This document shows, piece after piece, positions 8,801 to 20,191 of a stretch of 49,507 nt of DNA (the stretch's first letter is position 1; each line of letters begins with the position of its first letter). This DNA comes from an uncultured Hyphomicrobiaceae bacterium. Lineage in GTDB: Bacteria > Pseudomonadota > Alphaproteobacteria > Rhizobiales > CALHAX01. Where the stretch lies: assembly GCA_937931785.1 (NCBI GenBank), contig CALHAX010000013.1, forward strand, positions 1 through 49,507. Reading direction: 5' to 3'. The position numbers and the translations under genes are program-made. The notes under the pieces are model-generated. The model was not told the origin of the DNA, searched no databases, and worked only from the letters and a program-made list of their open reading frames with translations.

Positions 8801-11800
8801 AATTCCTGTGAACCCTGAAGAAGGAGTATAATTCACTGTGCCATTAGCGTTGATCGAGACCGTGCCACCATTGGCAGACGGACCTGTCGATACGATCTTC
8901 AGTGTATCGTCGTCCGGATCTGTGTCGTTGCCGAGCGGATTGATGGCCACAGACGTATCCACGTTCGTAGATGTCTGGTCATCGCTTGCCGTTGGGTCCG
9001 GGTTTTCGATAGTGTAAACGAAGGTGGTTGTCGCTGTATCACCAGCTGGCGTCGTGGCTGTCACAGTTACAGTGTACGGACCGCCCTGGCTGGCACCAGG
9101 CGCCGGAGTGCCGGAAATCTCACCTGTGACTGGATCGAGCATCAAACCCGGAGGAATATTATCGACTGCGAAGGTCAGCGGGGCGCCGTTCGGATTGGAG
9201 AAGGCCACTGTTGTGTCGATTGGAATGATCGCAACGCCGTCCGTTCCATTCTGCGAACCAACCGGCCCATTTACGACAGGGGCGTCGTTGGCTCCTTCTA
9301 CAGTAACTGTGATCGTCGCCGTATCTGTGCCACCGTCACCATCCGACAGCGTGTATTCTATTGTTGTCGTGGCCGTTTCACCAACGCCAAGGTCTTCGAA
9401 ATCACCTGCAGTGTCGAAGCTGATCGCGCCAACCGGATTGACAGTGAACACACCTCCATTAGTCCCCGTGATCGGTTCACCAACGTTTGATGGAACACCA
9501 CCAACCGCTGAGACAAACAACGTGTCGCCATCCGGGTCCGTGTCATTTGATGCAATTACACCTGCTCCAACGGGAACCGTCAAAGCAGCGTTCTCACTCA
9601 CCGCAAGATCATCATCCTGAGCATCTGGTGCCGGATTGGTGATTGTAAAATCGATTGTGGTGGTCGCCAATGCTCCATCGGGATCCGTGGCAATGATGGT
9701 GATCGGATACACACCGTTAGTGTGCGGCCCGAATTGGGATGCATCGGATGGTGGTGTACCGGTAATGATGCCTGTTACAGGGTCAATAGAAAGCCAGTCA
9801 GGAACGTTCGTATCCGCCGGATTGAAACCGAAGGTGAGTGTCTCATTATCCACATCCGTGAAGAACGGTGAAATGTCGAGCGGCGTCAATGGAGATGAAT
9901 CTTCACCTGTCTGATCCGGAATGATGTTGTTCGGGTCGGCTGGCGTGTTTGGATCTTTTGGATCACCCGGGTTGGCCGGGTCGATGATCTCAGGTGCATC
10001 GTTCAAACCTGCCACGGTGAAAGTGACCACAGCCGTATCGGTGCCACCTTCGCCGTCATCAATTTGATAAACAATCTGCGTGGCACGCGATTCTCCAACA
10101 TCCAGATCCTGGAAATCAATACCCGGATCAAAATCGAACGAGCCGTTTGCTTTGACGGTGAACATACCGCCATGAGACCCCTTCACCGGGGCACCAACGC
10201 CTGTGCCATTGCCCAGTGCAACGAGGTCGCTTTCCGTTGATCCGCCTGCCACACGAGTCACCGAGAACATGTCGTCATCCGGGTCGTAATCGACATTGCC
10301 CGAACTGTTATCAGCGAACAGATCCAGACCGGTGAGCAATGTATCTTCGTCACCCGTCAATGCATCGTTTTCAGCAATCGGTGCCGGGTTGGTGATCGTG
10401 TAGGTTACGGTCGTGGTGATCGTTGACCCATTGCCATCTGTCGCCGTCACAGTGATTGGATACACACCATCATTGTTCGGTCCATTCTGACTGGCATTCG
10501 CATCCGGTGTACCACTGATTGTGTTGGTCAACGGATCGAATGTCAGGCCACTCGGCAGCTGTGCCGGATCGACGGACAACGTGATCGTATCACTGCCATC
10601 CGGGTCGGCAAAGAATGGTGTCAGAATCAGCGGTGTCTGCTGCGATGCGTCTTTGCCTGTCTGGGCTGGAATGTAATCGTTCGGATCTGCTGGCCCCTTC
10701 GGATCGCCTGGATCAACAGGCACTACCGGATCATTTACGCCCGTCACGGTGTAGATGGCGACAGCCGTATCCATGCCGCCTTGACCGTCATCGATTTGGT
10801 AGACAACTTCGGTTGTGCGCATTTCTCCGGCCGCAAGATCGTTGAAATCCGAACCGGGATCGAACGAGAGCGCACCGCTTGGCAGAACGGTGAACGTTCC
10901 CCCCATGGAGCCGGTCACACCGTTTGACACACCCGTTCCGTCTACCAATCCGGATAGTGCTGCAACGTCGTTCCCCGCAACCACTCTCGTGATATTCAAA
11001 TTATCTCCGTCAGGGTCGCGATCCACATCACCTGTGCCATTATCGTCAAACAAATTGACGGCAACCACTGTATCTTCATCACCTGTCAACGTATCATTTT
11101 CTGCAACTGGTGGAGGATTTGTGATCGTATAACTCACGACCGTTGTGATTGTGGAACCATTTCCATCGGTCGCTGTCACAGTAATCGGATAGACCCCGTC
11201 GTCGTTCGGCCCTAGCTGCGAAGCATTCGCATCCGGTGTACCGCTGATCGTGTTGGTCACTGCATTGAACGTCAACCCAGGCGGCAAGTCAGCTTGTGCA
11301 ATGGACAACGTCACCGTGTCGCTTGTATCGCCATCACTGAAGTACGGCGTCAGGTCGAGATCTGTAACAGCCGCGCTATCTGATCCGGATTGTGCCGGAA
11401 TATAATCGTTCGGATCTGCGGGGCCGGTCGGATCGCCTGGATCAGCAGGAACAACGGGATCGTTCACACCGGTTACCGTGTAGGTCACAACGGCCTGGTC
11501 CGTACCGCCTTCGCCATCGTCGATCTGGTAGACAATTTCCGTGGTCGCAGATTCGCCCACCGCGAGACCCGAAAAGTCGTTGCCCGGATCAAAATTCATC
11601 TTGCCATTTGGCAAAACCGTAAAGATGCCACCGTTCGACCCGGTGACTGCGGAAGACACACCGGTTCCGTCAGTCAGTCCGGAGAGCGCTGCCCCGTCGT
11701 TGCCGGCCAGAACTCGTGTCACCGTGAACGTATCTCCATCCGGATCTACGTCAGCAGCAGTTGGATTGGTCGCAAACAGATCGAGATCTGTAACGACCGT

Positions 11801-14800
11801 ATCTTCATCACCCGTCAACGCATCATTCTCGGCAACTGGCGCAGGGTTGGTGATTGTGTAGGTTACAACCGTCGTGATCGTGGAACCATTTCCATCAGTT
11901 GCCGTTACAGTAATCGGATAAACTCCGTCGCCGTTCGACCCAAGTTGCGAAGCGTTCGCATCCGGCGTGCCGCCGATCGTGTTGGTCAGCGGATTGAACG
12001 TCAATCCTGGTGGAAGGTCAGCAGGTACGATCGACACTGTTATGGTATCGTTGCTATCGGCATCTGCAAAGTATGGCGTCAGATCGAGATCTGTCACGGC
12101 CGTGCTGTCCGATCCGGATTGTGCCGGAATATAATTGTTCGGATCGGATGGGGGATTATCTGGATTTGTCGGGTCGACCGGAAGTACGGGATCGTTCACA
12201 CCATTCACGGTGATTGTTACAACCGCCTGGTCGACTCCACCTTTGCCATCATCGATCTGATAAGCGACGCTCGTGGTGGCGCTTTCGCCATCCGCGAGAT
12301 AATCGAATTCACCATTCGGATCGAAATCAACAGAACCGTTGGCGTTGATCGTGACAAGGCCACCATCCGAGCCGACCACGCTTGAGCCTACACCTGTTCC
12401 ATCGACGAGCGAAGCAAGAGCGCTTTCAGTGCTTCCACTTACAACCCGTGTGACATTGAGCACGTCGCCATCCGGATCGCTGTCGTTGCTTATGACACCG
12501 CCGACAACCGAAATCGAGAGAGGGGTATTTTCGTCTGTTTCAAAGGCCGTGCTGACGCCCGTCGCATTCCTGGAATACGTCACGCCTTGCAGCACCACAC
12601 CGAATGGCTGATCTACACCGTCACGTGTATCGGGAAAGTTTTGGTGCGTGAATTGAACGGATCCGATCGCCGGACCATTGGTCGCGATGCTCAGGATGCC
12701 GTTCGTGTTTTCTCCAAACGAACCGATGCTACCGGCGGACGGGCCATCAGGCACCAGTGAGTTCGGTTGACCGTTCAGGGATGATATGGCTTCAAAAGAT
12801 AAACCGCCCTGTGTGGAATTATCGACCAGTACGAAAGTGATTTGTGAGGTTATATCGACGCCGTTGACGTCAAACACCAGAAAGTTCGCCAGTTGCTCGA
12901 TGCCATCGCTGCCCGCAGGCTGGTCGTCGTTGTTCAGGAAGCCAAGTTCGAGATCTATGCTGTCAACGCCATTCAACAAGCTGACTTCCAGCGTGTTGTC
13001 ATCGGCGCCACTGTTGCGAGCAAAACCGACTCCGAAGGGTGCATCGTTCATGAACCCGTCCGGACCACTGGCGACAGAGACTGTAAGCGTATTGCTGGCG
13101 TCTACAATCGTGACGACGTTGCCAGACAATCCGCTGGTCAAATCTGCTGCTGTGACCGTTTCTGTAACAGCAGGTGTTACCGCGACGTTTGAATCATTCA
13201 CAGCAACCGGCGGATCATTGTCGAATACGACATCGCGATAGTCGAGGTCTGCAAGCAAAGGCACAATCGAACCCGCATCCGCATCGCCACCATCCGGTAG
13301 ATAGCCATTATGATCAACAGCAGATGTCAGTGGATCAGTTACGCCTTCGCTAACAACAAACCCGTCATTGATATTGCCATCAATTGCTGTTTCGTATTGG
13401 TCGAACAGGCCATCTCCATCGGCATCGTTCGCGGCGGTCGAAAGTGTGCCATTGGCGATCGCTGCCTGATCAAGGCCATTTTCGTTATTGTCTGAAATAC
13501 CATCGCCATCTGAATCCGTATCCAAATAGTCCGCTACTGTGTCATCGATATACGTGACACCAGCCGTTCCAGACGCATCGGTGTTCACAGGCGTCAGGCC
13601 GAGCGAGCCTGCGCCATCCACTGTACCATCGGGCGTGGCGTCGTAGGCGTCGTCCAGGCCATCGCCATCCTGATCGCCCATAAGTGCGATGTAACCGTCT
13701 GTCGTCTGCGCCTCAATGTTGTCAGTGATGCCGTCGTTATCGCTATCAATATCGAGATGGTCAGAGATGCCATCACCGTCAGTGTCGCGCTCACTCGGAG
13801 CTACAATCTCGCCAGATACGTTCGTTCCAAGATCAGAGGTAATGGATGTTGCGACATGCGTTATCGTCAGACTTTGATAGGTCGCAAGCAGGTCCGTTGA
13901 TGTAGCTGCGAAGTCTGTTGTGACGATGGAACTACTTCTGACGGCGGTCACACCAGGACTATCTGTCCAAACGGCACCAGTCGGATCGTTGCTTGTCAGA
14001 AAGGCTGCGAATTCTGCGGAATTTTGAACGGTGTCGGTGAACGTTGTACCGTCGACAACCCAACTTACATCGTACGGACCATTGGCCAACGCACCAACTG
14101 CTGGACTATAACTAAAGAATGCGAACGCTCCGGTTCCTCCTGGATTGAGTCCTTCCACGTTATCCAGGATGCCGTCATTGTCGTCATCGATATCAACCTC
14201 GTTGTCGACACCGTCACCGTCGGTGTCAAAGCCAACACCAACAACAAAGGTTGCTAGCGACAAAGACGACGTGGCGAGATCTGAATCATCCGCTATCGTT
14301 GAAGGTGCGCTTGATGCCTGACCTTCAGTCTGGTCCCAAACACGGAATTGTAGTGTCGCACCACCGGCATACCCTGCGTCTGGAATGAAGCGGAACACGG
14401 TGTCGGAGGCGAACAGGATCGCATCACCGTCAGGAACAGGCTGCGGATCGGCATTGTTTGGATCACCGAGCTGGACATCAGTGAATTCATGGTTCTCGAA
14501 ACCCGCAGATGTGCGGACATACTGGAATACACCCTGTGCTTCATTAGCAAACGTAACACCAATACCGAAATCGATTTGCTCGACATCATTGGTGTCCAGT
14601 TGCGCAAGCAGGTCAGCGACCGAAAACAGGCCAAGGTCCCCGGCAGTCTGGCCGTTCGACAGCGCATCACGCACGTCGTCTCCGGTCAAACCCGCAACGT
14701 CTGCTACATTGCCCGCGTTCAATGTGACGATCGAGGCTGGCGTTCCTGCCCCGGCCACGATTACCGTCCCGTCGTTGACAAGGGCAACCGTCGACACGGG

Positions 14801-17800
14801 TGAATCATTCAATGGCACGACATCGATCGATGCGGTCGCAATGTTCGTGGTCAGACCGCCATCGTCTGTGGCCTGAATCTCAATCAGCCGCGTGACATTC
14901 GCCACGGCGTTTTCTGACACATTCTCAAATGTGAAGGCATTAATTGCAGCTTCATAATCCTCTGGTGATGCCAGGCCATTAAGGATGATATTTGTGGTCG
15001 TCGACGTCCCATCAACCGTGATTCCATTCGGCAGGTTTGCTGGAACGTGCAAGACGTCGTCAACCTGCGCGTTTGTCAGTGAAATCGTGACGGACGCAAT
15101 TTGACCGTCATCGAACACGCGGATGCGATCACTGGCGATGGTGACTTGATTGCCATTCTCCGTATAGATATTGGCGAAGTCCGGGTTGGTATCGACACTT
15201 GTCGACGAACCGAAGAACGGCGTGGTGAAGTTCCCATCCATGCCGATGTTGCCGCCGGCATCCTGGCGGTTGTAGATCACTGTGAATTCGGACGTGTTGG
15301 TGAAATTCAACTGTACGGAATTGTCTGGCCGGTCACCAGGCGTTCCTGGATCGGAGTCGGTTGGATTAAAGCGGATCAAACCAGTTGGCGAGAATGCGGT
15401 TGGATCATTGTCGGCTTCAAAGATCACATTTCCCTGACGATCCTGAACCTGAATATCACTCCCTGTTGCGCTGGATGCCCCGCCCCCGGTTTCACCGATT
15501 GTGAAACCGTCGAGACTACTCGTGTCGACAGCAATTTCTTCGAACCGGTTGCCGTCTGCACCGCCTGTTTGATCAAGATCGCTCAAAACCACAGCGAAAT
15601 CGCCGGTGATCGGAGTCGTCGTGCCAGAAATTACTGCCTGCCAGCGCACTTCGACCGCCAGGCGTTTGTCAGCGCCGGCGTTGCTGCCACCGAACCGAGC
15701 GTTGGCATTATCCCTGTTGCCAGCAGGACCAGTTGCGTTGAACCCAATATTTTCACCGTCCTGCGGCTGAACGCCTGACAACTCGCTCGGGTCGTCGACC
15801 ACACGTACGACTGTTGCGATAAAGTCGATACTTTGACCGTTGATGGAGCCAACGTTGGCGTAGCGTGCGAATTCGCCATCACCGTTGTTTGCTTCCTCAG
15901 TTTGACCGTCAAAGCCGTTTTCGGTTGGATCAGAAAATGACAGGGCGGCGAACGTTCCCTGTCCCGGGACGATCTCCAGATCACCAATGTAATCAAGATC
16001 GATCGTTGGAGCCGTGTTGACGTCGATCGTCGTCAGAGCAACGTTCGTTGTTGTTCCAAATGTCGTATTTGTGGCCGAGACGCTGATAAGCCGAGCATCG
16101 GAGCTGAGGCCCGTCGTTGGGTTTTCAAACGTGATCGCCTGAAGTGCTGTGTGATAATCCGCACGTGTTGCAGTTCCTGTCAGAGCGATGGAAATCTGCC
16201 CATTTGCAGTTGTCATCGTATAATTGAGACCATTCACTGTGCCGCTTGTCGCAGTGCTTGCGTTGACCAGGAAACGGTCGCCAGCTTGTGCGTTCGAAAG
16301 AACGATATCAGCCTGATGCAGTTCTGTGCCCAAGGCAATATTCTGTTCAATAAGTACGTCAGTGTCGACAATACCGACTGCTGCGCCTCCTTCGTTGAAG
16401 GTTGTTGCGAAGCCGGTGCCGGATGCGGATTCGTCGAGATCAATTCCAAGTAGATTTTCGGTAATCGGCGTTGTGAAGGTGAAATCACCGTCCGCATCAT
16501 GCGAGAACACGCGACCCTGACTGCCTGATTCGGATGTGTATGTGACGGACCAACTGGAAACGTTGACCCAGTCAAACGTAATCGCCGCTTCGTCTCGCCC
16601 TGGTCCCAGAGCAATTGTGCCCGTTGGCACGTCATCACCATCGCTGGTGGTACCTGTCGCTTCAAGTCCGGACGGGCTGACCGTCGTCACCAATGCCGAA
16701 TTTGCATCCGTCGTATAGGATTGAAGACCAGAAAGACTAGGCGTTATGGTTTCGAGCGTGTTGACCACACCCAACCCATCAATATCGGAGACGGTGAACT
16801 TCGGCGAACCCGTTGCCACAACACTTTGATTTGTTCCTGACTGATAGATAGACCACGTAACCGTCACATCGGCATTGGCTGTGGAGTTGAGAATGGCAAG
16901 CGAGGGATCATCATCCGAAGTGAAGAATTGAATAGCCGTACCATTGGGCTCCCCGACGTTTGTCACATCAGCCACCAGGTCGATTGACACCCCACCTACC
17001 GTGCCTGCATTCTCCCAAATTGCTTGACTGAACGAGGAGACAGGAGTGAAAGGATCGCCGGTAAAAGCTTGATTAAGTGCGGGCCCAAGATCGACATCCC
17101 CCGCGAAGGTGAGGCTTGGCGGACCGGAGACAGAAATATTCAACTGAGCCAGAAGTCCGTTCCAGTGTTCTGCCGCAATGCTTTCTGCCTCAATGGTGCC
17201 AGTCGAGGATTCAAGATCCCAATCTCCACCTCGTGCGGCAGCACCAGTATCATCAGTTGACGCCGCGACGTCAGCGCCTGTTGCGGCCGCCAGTTGCGTC
17301 AGGACGTCGTAATTCGAACCGAAATTGCAGCCGTAGATCAGTATATCGGCATCGTCGGAAAGAGCCGTTTGAATGGTGGCAAGTTCGTCAGCGTGTGCGC
17401 CATCTATCGACCCGGCATCCAACACGGCGTTACCGAGGGTTATCTCTCCAGGTTCCCCGTGTGAGAGAATATGAATGGCGTCAATATCTTTCCGATCAGA
17501 GACAACTTCAGCAATTTGCTCCAAACCGTCACTGTTTGCGTTGAGGAAGATAATTTCTGCGGCTGGATTCAGACCTGCAATCAAACCTTGCACATCTTCG
17601 ACACCAGAATCGATAAAGATAAGCTCTGTGTGCCCACTGTCTGGTTCGGCCAGACCTTCGATAATTATGTCAATGCCACCCGAAGTTCCGTGCGTTAGCA
17701 TGCCACTGTTTGCAGAACCATCAAATGAAGCAGAGGAATTTTCACCTCCAAATGCGACCTCAGAAGCCTGTTGTTCCGCCACTTGATCAACGGCAGCGTC

Positions 17801-18190
17801 TGCGGTCGCTCCCATCGCTGCATCAAAGACAATCCGGGGCTCCAGCGCCATCATTGCTGTGGAGTTTCTGGCTCTCTCCTTGCGCAGGTATGACTGCAAA
17901 GACTTTTTGCGACGCTCCTTTCTCGCTTGTATCACCGCAACAGCACGGCGGCGCTTGCGAGAAGTCATCACACGGATTTGCCGCCGGAGCTTCCTGACGC
18001 CTGAAAAAAACGATTTAAAGAACGCGTTCACCGCACAGGAATATCTTCCGCGCCACTCCTGCGACTGCTGGTGCCCAACCTGACTTGACGGCATCGCGTT
18101 GTATGACACCCCTCGTTGCAAACGCTCAAATAGCGCTGTTACATCTGCGTTGTCTGCTTCGGTGAGCTTCCAGCGGGGATCGAAGAGCAT
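5888..18190 (-). CDS. Giant LEPR/DUF4347 surface protein with TSP3-like, He_PIG and cadherin-like repeats
   Basis: A 4100-residue, acidic, Asp/Thr/Gly-rich protein, presumably secreted and adhesive. Order: a basic N-terminus (~60-110, [16 protein letters not shown]), a LEPR-xLL-type motif [10 protein letters not shown] (116-125) and DUF4347 (~188-348; SHG at 243-245, Cys288). Next are beta-rich modules (~350-1310), DxDGDG calcium-binding repeats (~1318-1597) and cadherin-like regions (~1600-1995). Eight He_PIG/cadherin-like pairs (~1995-3770), a last cadherin-like domain and a unique C-terminus (~3870-4100, containing [13 protein letters not shown]) follow. LEPR and DUF4347 proteins are generally type I secretion clients, but no RTX nonapeptides and no ABC/HlyD genes are visible here. 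Only two Cys are visible in the parts inspected (51 and 288). The ATG at 18190 has a weak ribosome-binding site; a later start is possible. Confidence 0.9.
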   Translation of the reverse strand: MLFDPRWKLTEADNADVTALFERLQRGVSYNAMPSSQVGHQQSQEWRGRYSCAVNAFFKSFFSGVRKLRRQIRVMTSRKRRRAVAVIQARKERRKKSLQSYLRKERARNSTAMMALEPRIVFDAAMGATADAAVDQVAEQQASEVAFGGENSSASFDGSANSGMLTHGTSGGIDIIIEGLAEPDSGHTELIFIDSGVEDVQGLIAGLNPAAEIIFLNANSDGLEQIAEVVSDRKDIDAIHILSHGEPGEITLGNAVLDAGSIDGAHADELATIQTALSDDADILIYGCNFGSNYDVLTQLAAATGADVAASTDDTGAAARGGDWDLESSTGTIEAESIAAEHWNGLLAQLNISVSGPPSLTFAGDVDLGPALNQAFTGDPFTPVSSFSQAIWENAGTVGGVSIDLVADVTNVGEPNGTAIQFFTSDDDPSLAILNSTANADVTVTWSIYQSGTNQSVVATGSPKFTVSDIDGLGVVNTLETITPSLSGLQSYTTDANSALVTTVSPSGLEATGTTSDGDDVPTGTIALGPGRDEAAITFDWVNVSSWSVTYTSESGSQGRVFSHDADGDFTFTTPITENLLGIDLDESASGTGFATTFNEGGAAVGIVDTDVLIEQNIALGTELHQADIVLSNAQAGDRFLVNASTATSGTVNGLNYTMTTANGQISIALTGTATRADYHTALQAITFENPTTGLSSDARLISVSATNTTFGTTTNVALTTIDVNTAPTIDLDYIGDLEIVPGQGTFAALSFSDPTENGFDGQTEEANNGDGEFARYANVGSINGQSIDFIATVVRVVDDPSELSGVQPQDGENIGFNATGPAGNRDNANARFGGSNAGADKRLAVEVRWQAVISGTTTPITGDFAVVLSDLDQTGGADGNRFEEIAVDTSSLDGFTIGETGGGASSATGSDIQVQDRQGNVIFEADNDPTAFSPTGLIRFNPTDSDPGTPGDRPDNSVQLNFTNTSEFTVIYNRQDAGGNIGMDGNFTTPFFGSSTSVDTNPDFANIYTENGNQVTIASDRIRVFDDGQIASVTISLTNAQVDDVLHVPANLPNGITVDGTSTTTNIILNGLASPEDYEAAINAFTFENVSENAVANVTRLIEIQATDDGGLTTNIATASIDVVPLNDSPVSTVALVNDGTVIVAGAGTPASIVTLNAGNVADVAGLTGDDVRDALSNGQTAGDLGLFSVADLLAQLDTNDVEQIDFGIGVTFANEAQGVFQYVRTSAGFENHEFTDVQLGDPNNADPQPVPDGDAILFASDTVFRFIPDAGYAGGATLQFRVWDQTEGQASSAPSTIADDSDLATSSLSLATFVVGVGFDTDGDGVDNEVDIDDDNDGILDNVEGLNPGGTGAFAFFSYSPAVGALANGPYDVSWVVDGTTFTDTVQNSAEFAAFLTSNDPTGAVWTDSPGVTAVRSSSIVTTDFAATSTDLLATYQSLTITHVATSITSDLGTNVSGEIVAPSERDTDGDGISDHLDIDSDNDGITDNIEAQTTDGYIALMGDQDGDGLDDAYDATPDGTVDGAGSLGLTPVNTDASGTAGVTYIDDTVADYLDTDSDGDGISDNNENGLDQAAIANGTLSTAANDADGDGLFDQYETAIDGNINDGFVVSEGVTDPLTSAVDHNGYLPDGGDADAGSIVPLLADLDYRDVVFDNDPPVAVNDSNVAVTPAVTETVTAADLTSGLSGNVVTIVDASNTLTVSVASGPDGFMNDAPFGVGFARNSGADDNTLEVSLLNGVDSIDLELGFLNNDDQPAGSDGIEQLANFLVFDVNGVDITSQITFVLVDNSTQGGLSFEAISSLNGQPNSLVPDGPSAGSIGSFGENTNGILSIATNGPAIGSVQFTHQNFPDTRDGVDQPFGVVLQGVTYSRNATGVSTAFETDENTPLSISVVGGVISNDSDPDGDVLNVTRVVSGSTESALASLVDGTGVGSSVVGSDGGLVTINANGSVDFDPNGEFDYLADGESATTSVAYQIDDGKGGVDQAVVTITVNGVNDPVLPVDPTNPDNPPSDPNNYIPAQSGSDSTAVTDLDLTPYFADADSNDTITVSIVPADLPPGLTFNPLTNTIGGTPDANASQLGSNGDGVYPITVTATDGNGSTITTVVTYTITNPAPVAENDALTGDEDTVVTDLDLFATNPTAADVDPDGDTFTVTRVLAGNDGAALSGLTDGTGVSSAVTGSNGGIFTVLPNGKMNFDPGNDFSGLAVGESATTEIVYQIDDGEGGTDQAVVTYTVTGVNDPVVPADPGDPTGPADPNDYIPAQSGSDSAAVTDLDLTPYFSDGDTSDTVTLSIAQADLPPGLTFNAVTNTISGTPDANASQLGPNDDGVYPITVTATDGNGSTITTVVSYTITNPPPVAENDTLTGDEDTVVAVNLFDDNGTGDVDRDPDGDNLNITRVVAGNDVAALSGLVDGTGVSNGVTGSMGGTFTVLPSGALSFDPGSDFNDLAAGEMRTTEVVYQIDDGQGGMDTAVAIYTVTGVNDPVVPVDPGDPKGPADPNDYIPAQTGKDASQQTPLILTPFFADPDGSDTITLSVDPAQLPSGLTFDPLTNTISGTPDANASQNGPNNDGVYPITVTATDGNGSTITTTVTYTITNPAPIAENDALTGDEDTLLTGLDLFADNSSGNVDYDPDDDMFSVTRVAGGSTESDLVALGNGTGVGAPVKGSHGGMFTVKANGSFDFDPGIDFQDLDVGESRATQIVYQIDDGEGGTDTAVVTFTVAGLNDAPEIIDPANPGDPKDPNTPADPNNIIPDQTGEDSSPLTPLDISPFFTDVDNETLTFGFNPADTNVPDWLSIDPVTGIITGTPPSDASQFGPHTNGVYPITIIATDPDGALATTTIDFTITNPAPDAQDDDLAVSENAALTVPVGAGVIASNDTDPDGDTLFVSAVGGVPSNVGEPITGTNGGVFTVNPVGAISFDTAGDFEDLGVGETATTTIEYTLSDGDGGTDTATITVTVEGANDAPVVNGPVGSQNGTDGVAIIPIDTTVAFSNPNGAPLTFAVDNIPPGLMLDPVTGEISGTPAPGASQGGPYTVTVTATTPAGDTATTTFVYTIENPDPTASDDQTSTNVDTSVAINPLGNDTDPDDDTLKIVSTGPSANGGTVSINANGTVNYTPSSGFTGIDTFTYTIGDGNGGTDTAIVTVEVGVTSVEVPATTGVTAQQNEDGELITPVDVFSAFTDPNGDPLTFVGTGLPAGLIVDPVTGIISGTIDPSASQAGPYPVVITATDPDGNQISTTFDWIVGNPVPVAVGDTMSTPLETPVTFSPLGNDTDPDGDNLTVEAVGMPDNGGTVTVNPDGTVTYTPATGFSGTETFSYTVTDADGATDTAMVTVVVDGTVPGAPEVAKLPVSPTNNDGAAIAPVDVSTSFSDPTGDPLTFTAVGLPEGLSIDPTTGVISGTIDPGASEHGPYDVIITVTDPDGNVTSAPLSWTVNNPVPDPTNDSASTLPGVPVTINVLGNDVDPDGDSLTVTQAGPSANGSMVSINPDGTVIYTPVAGFVGTDTFTYTVDDGNGGTNTATVQVMVDPAPMGLVSDPSIPAQTQNDSDTPNAIDVSALVSDPEGKSLTFTVDNLPPGLTLDPVTGIISGKLDHSASQGGPNSDGVYPLTITTTDPDGGMTTISFTYTAVNPAPDAQDDDLITDEDSTLSGSVFLDNDNGADVDPDGDRIVVTEVNGTPINSGVPTSLPSGAILTMNADGTYDYNPNGAFESLGNGQIGTDTFTYQVSDGEGGFDTATVNLTVGGINDAPVAFDDEVTTPEDVPVTFDPRDNDTDVEGDLLTITAIDGISVVAGGPSVTVEGGEIALNLDGTLTFTPDPDYNGKPSFIYTVRDPDGLTATATVALDVIPVADRNFDPGMGDMTTPVDGTPADGNDDLSAEPIVLDTVKGIGGWGHSLSIDRSIGSRVTHMDWLGKRFSDLQNRYGDSTDPFAAGGLIGFSLKSDVSGVSGSEGSVAAPKIVIDTLMRQGQLFVEITNTIDMGMDKSATRYDVTRPDGKPLPDWVQKADNGLLMANVPADQPPLDLKIVVTLENGSFVEQLVHIKTASGELQPVEFEGHIQSTGGFSDQLNRALGSDVERIQEIERFLKLQQNPLQ
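6620..12200 (-). repeat. Tandem He_PIG + cadherin-like modules inside the giant gene
   Basis: Eight consecutive protein modules are encoded. Each contains [17 protein letters not shown]-type He_PIG signatures, an ASQ.GPY/GVYP.TVTATD strand, then NPAP.A.ND.. and DGxGGTDTA.VT..V cadherin-like ends. The first four units (about 12200-9290) are ~720 bp each and share near-identical stretches such as [10 protein letters not shown] and [15 protein letters not shown]. The next three are ~570 bp and lack the ASLVDGTGV insertion; the eighth is ~660 bp. High similarity between units 1-3 suggests recent internal duplication and predicts length variation between strains. Confidence 0.85.
13400..14240 (-). 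repeat. DxDGDG calcium-binding (thrombospondin type 3-like) repeat block
   Basis: Encodes repeated [19 protein letters not shown]-like units: [47 protein letters not shown] and [12 protein letters not shown]. The regular Asp spacing is the hallmark of TSP3/EF-hand-like calcium-binding repeats, which stiffen extracellular proteins when calcium is present. It separates the N-terminal beta modules from the long He_PIG array. Confidence 0.8.
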
Positions 18191-18509
18191 GGTAAATTAC
18201 TCGCATAAGGGGAATTTGATTATTTTTTCTCTCATGAGTGGGGTTAATAAGTTGCTAAACCAATGCAATATTCATCCTCATGAGAAAAATTATCTCCTCT
18301 TTCGTTTGCAATCGACGACGAGACGCCCTCGGAAATATACTCCGCAGAAAACATACTGGGCTCCACCTGCTCCCTCACTTGAATGGAGAGCCTGCCCACA
18401 CCAGGAGACGCATATCAGGGAGTTACACTTCACGGACGAAAACATCTTTTGTCGTCCGGCAGGCGATGGGACGCCAACTCCGCAAGAGGGAGGGAGGGGG
18501 AGCGAATTC
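18191..18509. other. Region upstream of the giant gene
   Basis: The first ~120 bp beyond the start codon of the giant gene are AT-rich (for example GATTATTTTTTCTCTC at 18217-18232) and probably carry its promoter. No reliable -35/-10 pair is asserted. The remainder up to ~18510 has overlapping open frames on both strands without ribosome-binding sites or recognisable domains, and runs into decayed IS3 sequence. Confidence 0.4.
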
Positions 18510-18790
18510 GTATCACACGCCATTCTCAAATGGCAGAACCAGACAGATGTCGCTGGCACTACATTGCGCCGGGCAAGGCACAGCAGAACGGTTCGCAGAG
18601 GGTTGTAATGGCATGCTGCGTGATAAACTGCCGAACGAGAAGATTTTTGAAAACCTCGGTCACACCCGCAGACTCTTTGCGCGCTGCGCGCTTGAGCCCC
18701 TTGGACAGCTTAATTCCCAGAGCACTCGTCAAGCCACAAATAATCAGTTCTCAAGTCGCAAGGCTCTTGAAATGAACAAAGCCGCTTAAG
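18510..18790 (+). pseudogene. Decayed IS3-family transposase OrfB (rve) C-terminal fragment
   Basis: Three overlapping frames together spell the conserved C-terminal core of an IS3-family integrase-type transposase. One frame gives AILKWQNQTDVA, a second gives WHYIAPGKAQQNG, and a third gives FAEGCNGMLRDKLPNEKIF followed by ENLGHTRRLF. In intact proteins this reads roughly ..W.HYIAPGKP.QN.F.ESFNGRLRDE.LNE..F.SL.HAR... At least two frameshifts and the loss of everything before and after show an inactive remnant. It lies between the giant gene and the rhodanese gene. Confidence 0.75.
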
Positions 18791-18933
18791 GGTTCTATTC
18801 AAGCCGCTGGTTCAATTGGAAACAGCGTTTCTCGATGAGGATGACGAATTGCGCTTTGGTCATCAGGTCACCATGAGGAATCGCACTTAAAGTTCCAAGA
18901 TAACTTGATCCGAGCACGGTGGACGGTTCAGTT

Positions 18934-18973
18934 CTCCACCAACTTAAACAGCGGATACATCAATTTGGTGGAG
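18934..18973. repeat. Perfect 9-bp inverted repeat
   Basis: CTCCACCAA (18934-18942) and TTGGTGGAG (18965-18973) separated by 22 bp, 39 bp past the stop of the leftward rhodanese gene. There is no U-tract. It could be a remnant of an IS end or a structured 3' region; nothing more can be said. Confidence 0.4.
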
Positions 18974-19011
18974 GAGGTTCAGCTTTGCGCACAAATCCTG
19001 ACGAATCGATA

Positions 19012-19638
19012 TCAGCGCTCTAACGGTCTCCACTCTGCGCCTCTCTTGATGGTGTGACGGTAAGGCAGACCTGCGTTCACCCAACTCTGCTCGGCGGTGC
19101 GTTTTCCGGTTTCAGGATCGATCTTGCCGAGAAATCCAGTCACCTGATGCCAGACAGTCGTATAACCTGCGTCATGGAGTAGCTTTGCAGCGGCTGAAGA
19201 ACGTCGCCCTTCTCTGCACGCCAAAATGATCGGGTGGGATTTGGAAAACCCCGATCGCTTGATGAATTGATCAAATTCCGCGACGAAGTTTTTGTTAGGG
19301 TCCCTTTCGTACAGGCCGAGTTTGTCATTGAACCGACGGGAAACAAGCGAAAGCGGGATGTTGGCATCCATTGGCTCCGGATGTCCGACGTAGACCAACT
19401 CAAACGGATCGCGAACGTCGACGAAAACAATGGATGGATTGGTCGTGATTGCAGCGTATGTTTCTTGAGCGGTCAAGTACATCCCGAATGGGGTGTGTCG
19501 GAACGGCTCCAGCTCCTTTTCCTTCAAACTTGGCGATATGTGTTGCGCCTGCACGGTCATGCTGGTCAACCAGAACATGACAGCGAGGGCGGCCACTACA
19601 TAAGATGAGGCCAGAAATGGTCTTATGTTCTCCCGCAT
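19012..19638 (-). CDS. Exported rhodanese-domain protein
   Basis: A 208-residue protein from the ATG at 19638; the upstream in-frame TTG at 19656 is less likely. The N-terminus is a signal peptide or anchor (SSYVVAALAVMFWLTSMTVQAQ). The rest is one rhodanese domain: VFVDVRDPFEL (~75-85) and an active-site loop ACREGRRSS with the catalytic Cys. The long loop containing HPEPMDANIPL, where HIPGAINIPL would be usual, identifies the family. Rhodaneses of this kind move sulfane sulfur or act as redox and persulfide sensors; a periplasmic location is inferred. The next rightward gene, a membrane regulator, is divergent and ~550 bp away. Confidence 0.88.
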   Translation of the reverse strand: MRENIRPFLASSYVVAALAVMFWLTSMTVQAQHISPSLKEKELEPFRHTPFGMYLTAQETYAAITTNPSIVFVDVRDPFELVYVGHPEPMDANIPLSLVSRRFNDKLGLYERDPNKNFVAEFDQFIKRSGFSKSHPIILACREGRRSSAAAKLLHDAGYTTVWHQVTGFLGKIDPETGKRTAEQSWVNAGLPYRHTIKRGAEWRPLER

Positions 19639-20191
19639 TGCTCGATCGCACCTCAATTCAGATTTTACGCTGTCGTTTCCGTCCTTTGACTATACGCGCT
19701 ATTTATCAGCGTTACACACTGTTGTGCCCCTAATTTGATCAAATGTTTTCCAAAATCTTGCGTTTTGATGGGCGTCAAGGTGATCGGGCGCACTCTGCTT
19801 GCGCGTACCCTATTCGGAGCCATACTGACAGTTATCAAGACATGGCTGGCCTCGGGAAGCGCCAGGACCATTTCGCAACTGACCAACTTCCTCACAAAAC
19901 AAGATTGAGGCGTCGGTTGCCTTTTTTAAGAGGAATTCAAGATACGTGCAAAGAGGTCGATTTACCAGCTTATTTTATCACCAATTCTTTCTTGAAGATG
20001 CTGGTGTACGCAAGAATTTGCAAGACGCTGGCGCGCACAAGAATATGATAGACCGCATAAATTCGATATCGTGAGGGGGGAGTCATAGACCTCATGGTGC
20101 GACCGGCGTGATGGTTGCGTGTCGCGGTTGGGAGTTTGACGCTCAACTATCTATTTGGCGAGTGCAGTGCCACCGGGAGGTTCCTCTGCTT
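19639..20191. other. Divergent intergenic region, rhodanese / membrane regulator
   Basis: Some 550 bp with no convincing gene. The 76-codon minus frame at 19665-19895 has no ribosome-binding site or family resemblance. Contains a 12-bp palindrome (19733-19744), and GGGAGG at 20175-20180 that serves the downstream regulator. Confidence 0.45.
19733..19744. promoter_or_regulatory. 12-bp perfect palindrome, candidate operator
   Basis: ATTTGATCAAAT lies 95 bp upstream of the rhodanese start in the divergent intergenic region. Its length and location suit a dimeric regulator. There is no direct evidence for which protein binds; the adjacent membrane regulator is one candidate. Confidence 0.3.

Noticed and set aside
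6620-12200. Could the periodic repeats be a CRISPR array?
   Set aside because: The units are 570-720 bp, in frame, and encode Ig/cadherin-like domains; there are no 25-40 bp repeats with unique spacers.
11390-12385. 331-codon + strand frame with repetitive residues
   Set aside because: Antisense of the He_PIG repeat array; its apparent periodicity mirrors the real repeats.
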